DNA of 23,004 nucleotides, from assembly GCA_016210245.1 (NCBI GenBank), contig JACQUR010000048.1:1-23004 (forward strand), written 5' to 3'. This DNA is from Chloroflexota bacterium. Lineage in GTDB: Bacteria > Chloroflexota > UBA6077 > JACQUR01. This document shows, piece after piece, positions 22,128 through 23,004 of this stretch (its first letter is position 1; each line of letters starts with the position of its first letter). Position numbers and translations under genes: made by a program. The notes beneath the pieces were generated by a model, which saw nothing but the letters and a program-made list of their open reading frames with translations, was not told where the DNA came from and did no database searches.

Positions 22128-22745
22128 TCACCCGCGTCCCTTGATCGTCCCGCGAACGGCCATTCCGCCCGGACGCAGCTCCAGGGCATCGACCGCCACG
22201 GGCATGGAGTAGCGGGAGAAGTCCAGGCTGGCGTTGACCTCGCGCACGACCTGGTCGCGGACGAAGGCCGGCAGCGCAGTGTCTCCCAGGCTCACGTTCT
22301 CTACCCGCGCCAGCGGCAAGCCATTCCGTGCGCCCACCGAGCCCACCACCCGCACGGGCAGCCGCACGGCCAGCCCGCGGGTGACGCCCTCGGCCGACAC
22401 CGCCCGGTCGCTGACCGTGACCCTGACCTGGGTGAAGGGAATGTTCGGCGAGCGGGCCAGGAAGTAGCCGACCATGGCTGTCAGATCGTCGTCCGACAGG
22501 TTGAGGGTGTAGGGTGTTCCCGAACGTCCCTGGTCGATCTGCGCCATGAGCGCCTGCACCGGAGCGGGCAGCTCGGGCGGCGGGGCAACTTCGTCGACAA
22601 CGCGGCCCGGCGGGCGAACGGCCAGCAGCGCGGCGCCCAGCACGAGATTGAGCGCGGCGAGCAGCGCCACGACCCGGATGAGAGACGGCCGGCCCGGAGG
22701 CCGGTGGGCCAGGGGGTCTCCGATCGCTTTCACTGCGACAGGCAT
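22128..22745 (-). CDS. Single-span membrane-anchored hypothetical protein (LmeA/YpmS-like appearance)
   Basis: This 205-aa protein has one membrane segment near the N-terminus (VVALLAALNLVLGAALLAV, residues 24-42), then a Pro-rich stretch and an extracytoplasmic domain of about 140 residues. The domain has LNLSDDDLTAMVGYFL followed by alternating beta-strands and a closing SMPVAVDALELRPGGMAVRGT. That pattern (S-x-x-x-L-x-x, then strands, then I-x-L-x-x-G-x-[ML]-x-[VI]-x-G) recalls LmeA/DUF2993 and YpmS/DUF2140 lipid-binding-like domains, but I cannot confirm it. The ATG at 22745 is chosen because GGAGG lies six bases upstream; the frame extends 15 codons further without a ribosome site. Three bases separate its stop from the start of the giant membrane protein gene, which indicates an operon. 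Confidence 0.75.
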   Translation of the reverse strand: MPVAVKAIGDPLAHRPPGRPSLIRVVALLAALNLVLGAALLAVRPPGRVVDEVAPPPELPAPVQALMAQIDQGRSGTPYTLNLSDDDLTAMVGYFLARSPNIPFTQVRVTVSDRAVSAEGVTRGLAVRLPVRVVGSVGARNGLPLARVENVSLGDTALPAFVRDQVVREVNASLDFSRYSMPVAVDALELRPGGMAVRGTIKGRG

Positions 22746-23004
22746 GTGCCGCCTCCACCGCCAGAATGAGGACGAGGGCTCGGTCGCCACAGTGTCAGTC
22801 TATCGCCTCTGCACGGCCTCCGCATGTGGCATCTGTCCCATTGTCTCGCCCCATTCCTGGGCGCTATCTGTGGGTCAGATGCCCCAGCACAAGATGAGAC
22901 GGTTGGCCAGTCGCCGCAGTATTCACCCGGATCTGGTATGAGGGGTTCTATCCGAGCCGCGATCCTTCGACAGGCTCAGGATGAGCGCGGAACCCGGGGC
23001 CGCG
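22746..23004. other. Right-end intergenic sequence with a small hairpin
   Basis: No gene is supported here. At 22968-22990 a hairpin-type element occurs: CCGCG and ATCCT on the left pair with AGGAT and CGCGG on the right around a TCGACAGGCTC loop. Sequences of this CCTTCGACAGGCTCAGGATGAG type recur as dispersed palindromes in Chloroflexota and other bacteria, from general familiarity. No convincing promoter for the minus-strand operon starting at 22745 was found. Confidence 0.5.

Noticed and set aside
22780..22860. Promoter for the minus-strand membrane-protein operon (TAGACT near 22802)
   Set aside because: A -10-like hexamer exists, but nothing resembling a -35 box lies at the right distance.

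Overview
This is a high-GC bacterial segment, most likely from an uncultured Chloroflexota. The main clues are three lipoproteins whose lipobox Cys is followed by long Ala/Pro/Thr linkers (CAPAAPPSPTA type), frequent GTG starts, a Uma2-family gene, and many short tandem and inverted repeats between genes. This assignment is inference; no rRNA or marker gene is present.

Layout. Positions 1-231 hold the first codons of a molybdopterin oxidoreductase (minus) with an in-frame TAG just before its Fe-S cysteines. Next come an amidase-signature enzyme and a 65-aa GatC/AtzG-like partner (minus, ATGA overlap). Diverging from them behind a clear promoter is a Bug/TctC-type solute-binding lipoprotein (plus). 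From 12787 down to 3365 everything is minus: a second Bug-type lipoprotein, hyuA, hyuB, a class III aminotransferase of the glutamate-1-semialdehyde aminomutase type, a metal-dependent amidohydrolase and a LivK-type binding lipoprotein. The whole of 343-12787 reads as a catabolic neighbourhood for amide, cyclic-imide or lactam-like nitrogen compounds: capture by binding proteins, ring opening by HyuA/HyuB, amide hydrolysis, then amino-group and carbon processing. The substrate cannot be read from the sequence, and no transporter permease is present.

From 13180 a Uma2-family nuclease-like gene is followed by a large cruciform-type repeat. A decayed, less GC-rich stretch (about 13.9-15.3 kb) follows, with remnants of a CoA-binding-domain protein and possibly a TldD/PmbA peptidase, plus one small hypothetical ORF. 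The right third is a membrane-protein block: an M50 (site-2) metalloprotease (plus) converging on a PrsW-type intramembrane protease (minus), then a 1490-aa zinc-ribbon polytopic membrane protein with about six internal repeats, and a 205-aa single-span protein translated just before it.

The strongest non-genic signal is a family of inverted repeats built from tandem heptamers. They sit in at least five intergenic spaces, include perfect 39-bp and 31-bp arms, and supply the stop codons of two genes. A second signal is a pair of nearly identical promoters (TTGACA-17-TACCTT with 13 of 17 spacer bases shared) in front of hyuA and the LivK-type gene, which suggests shared control.
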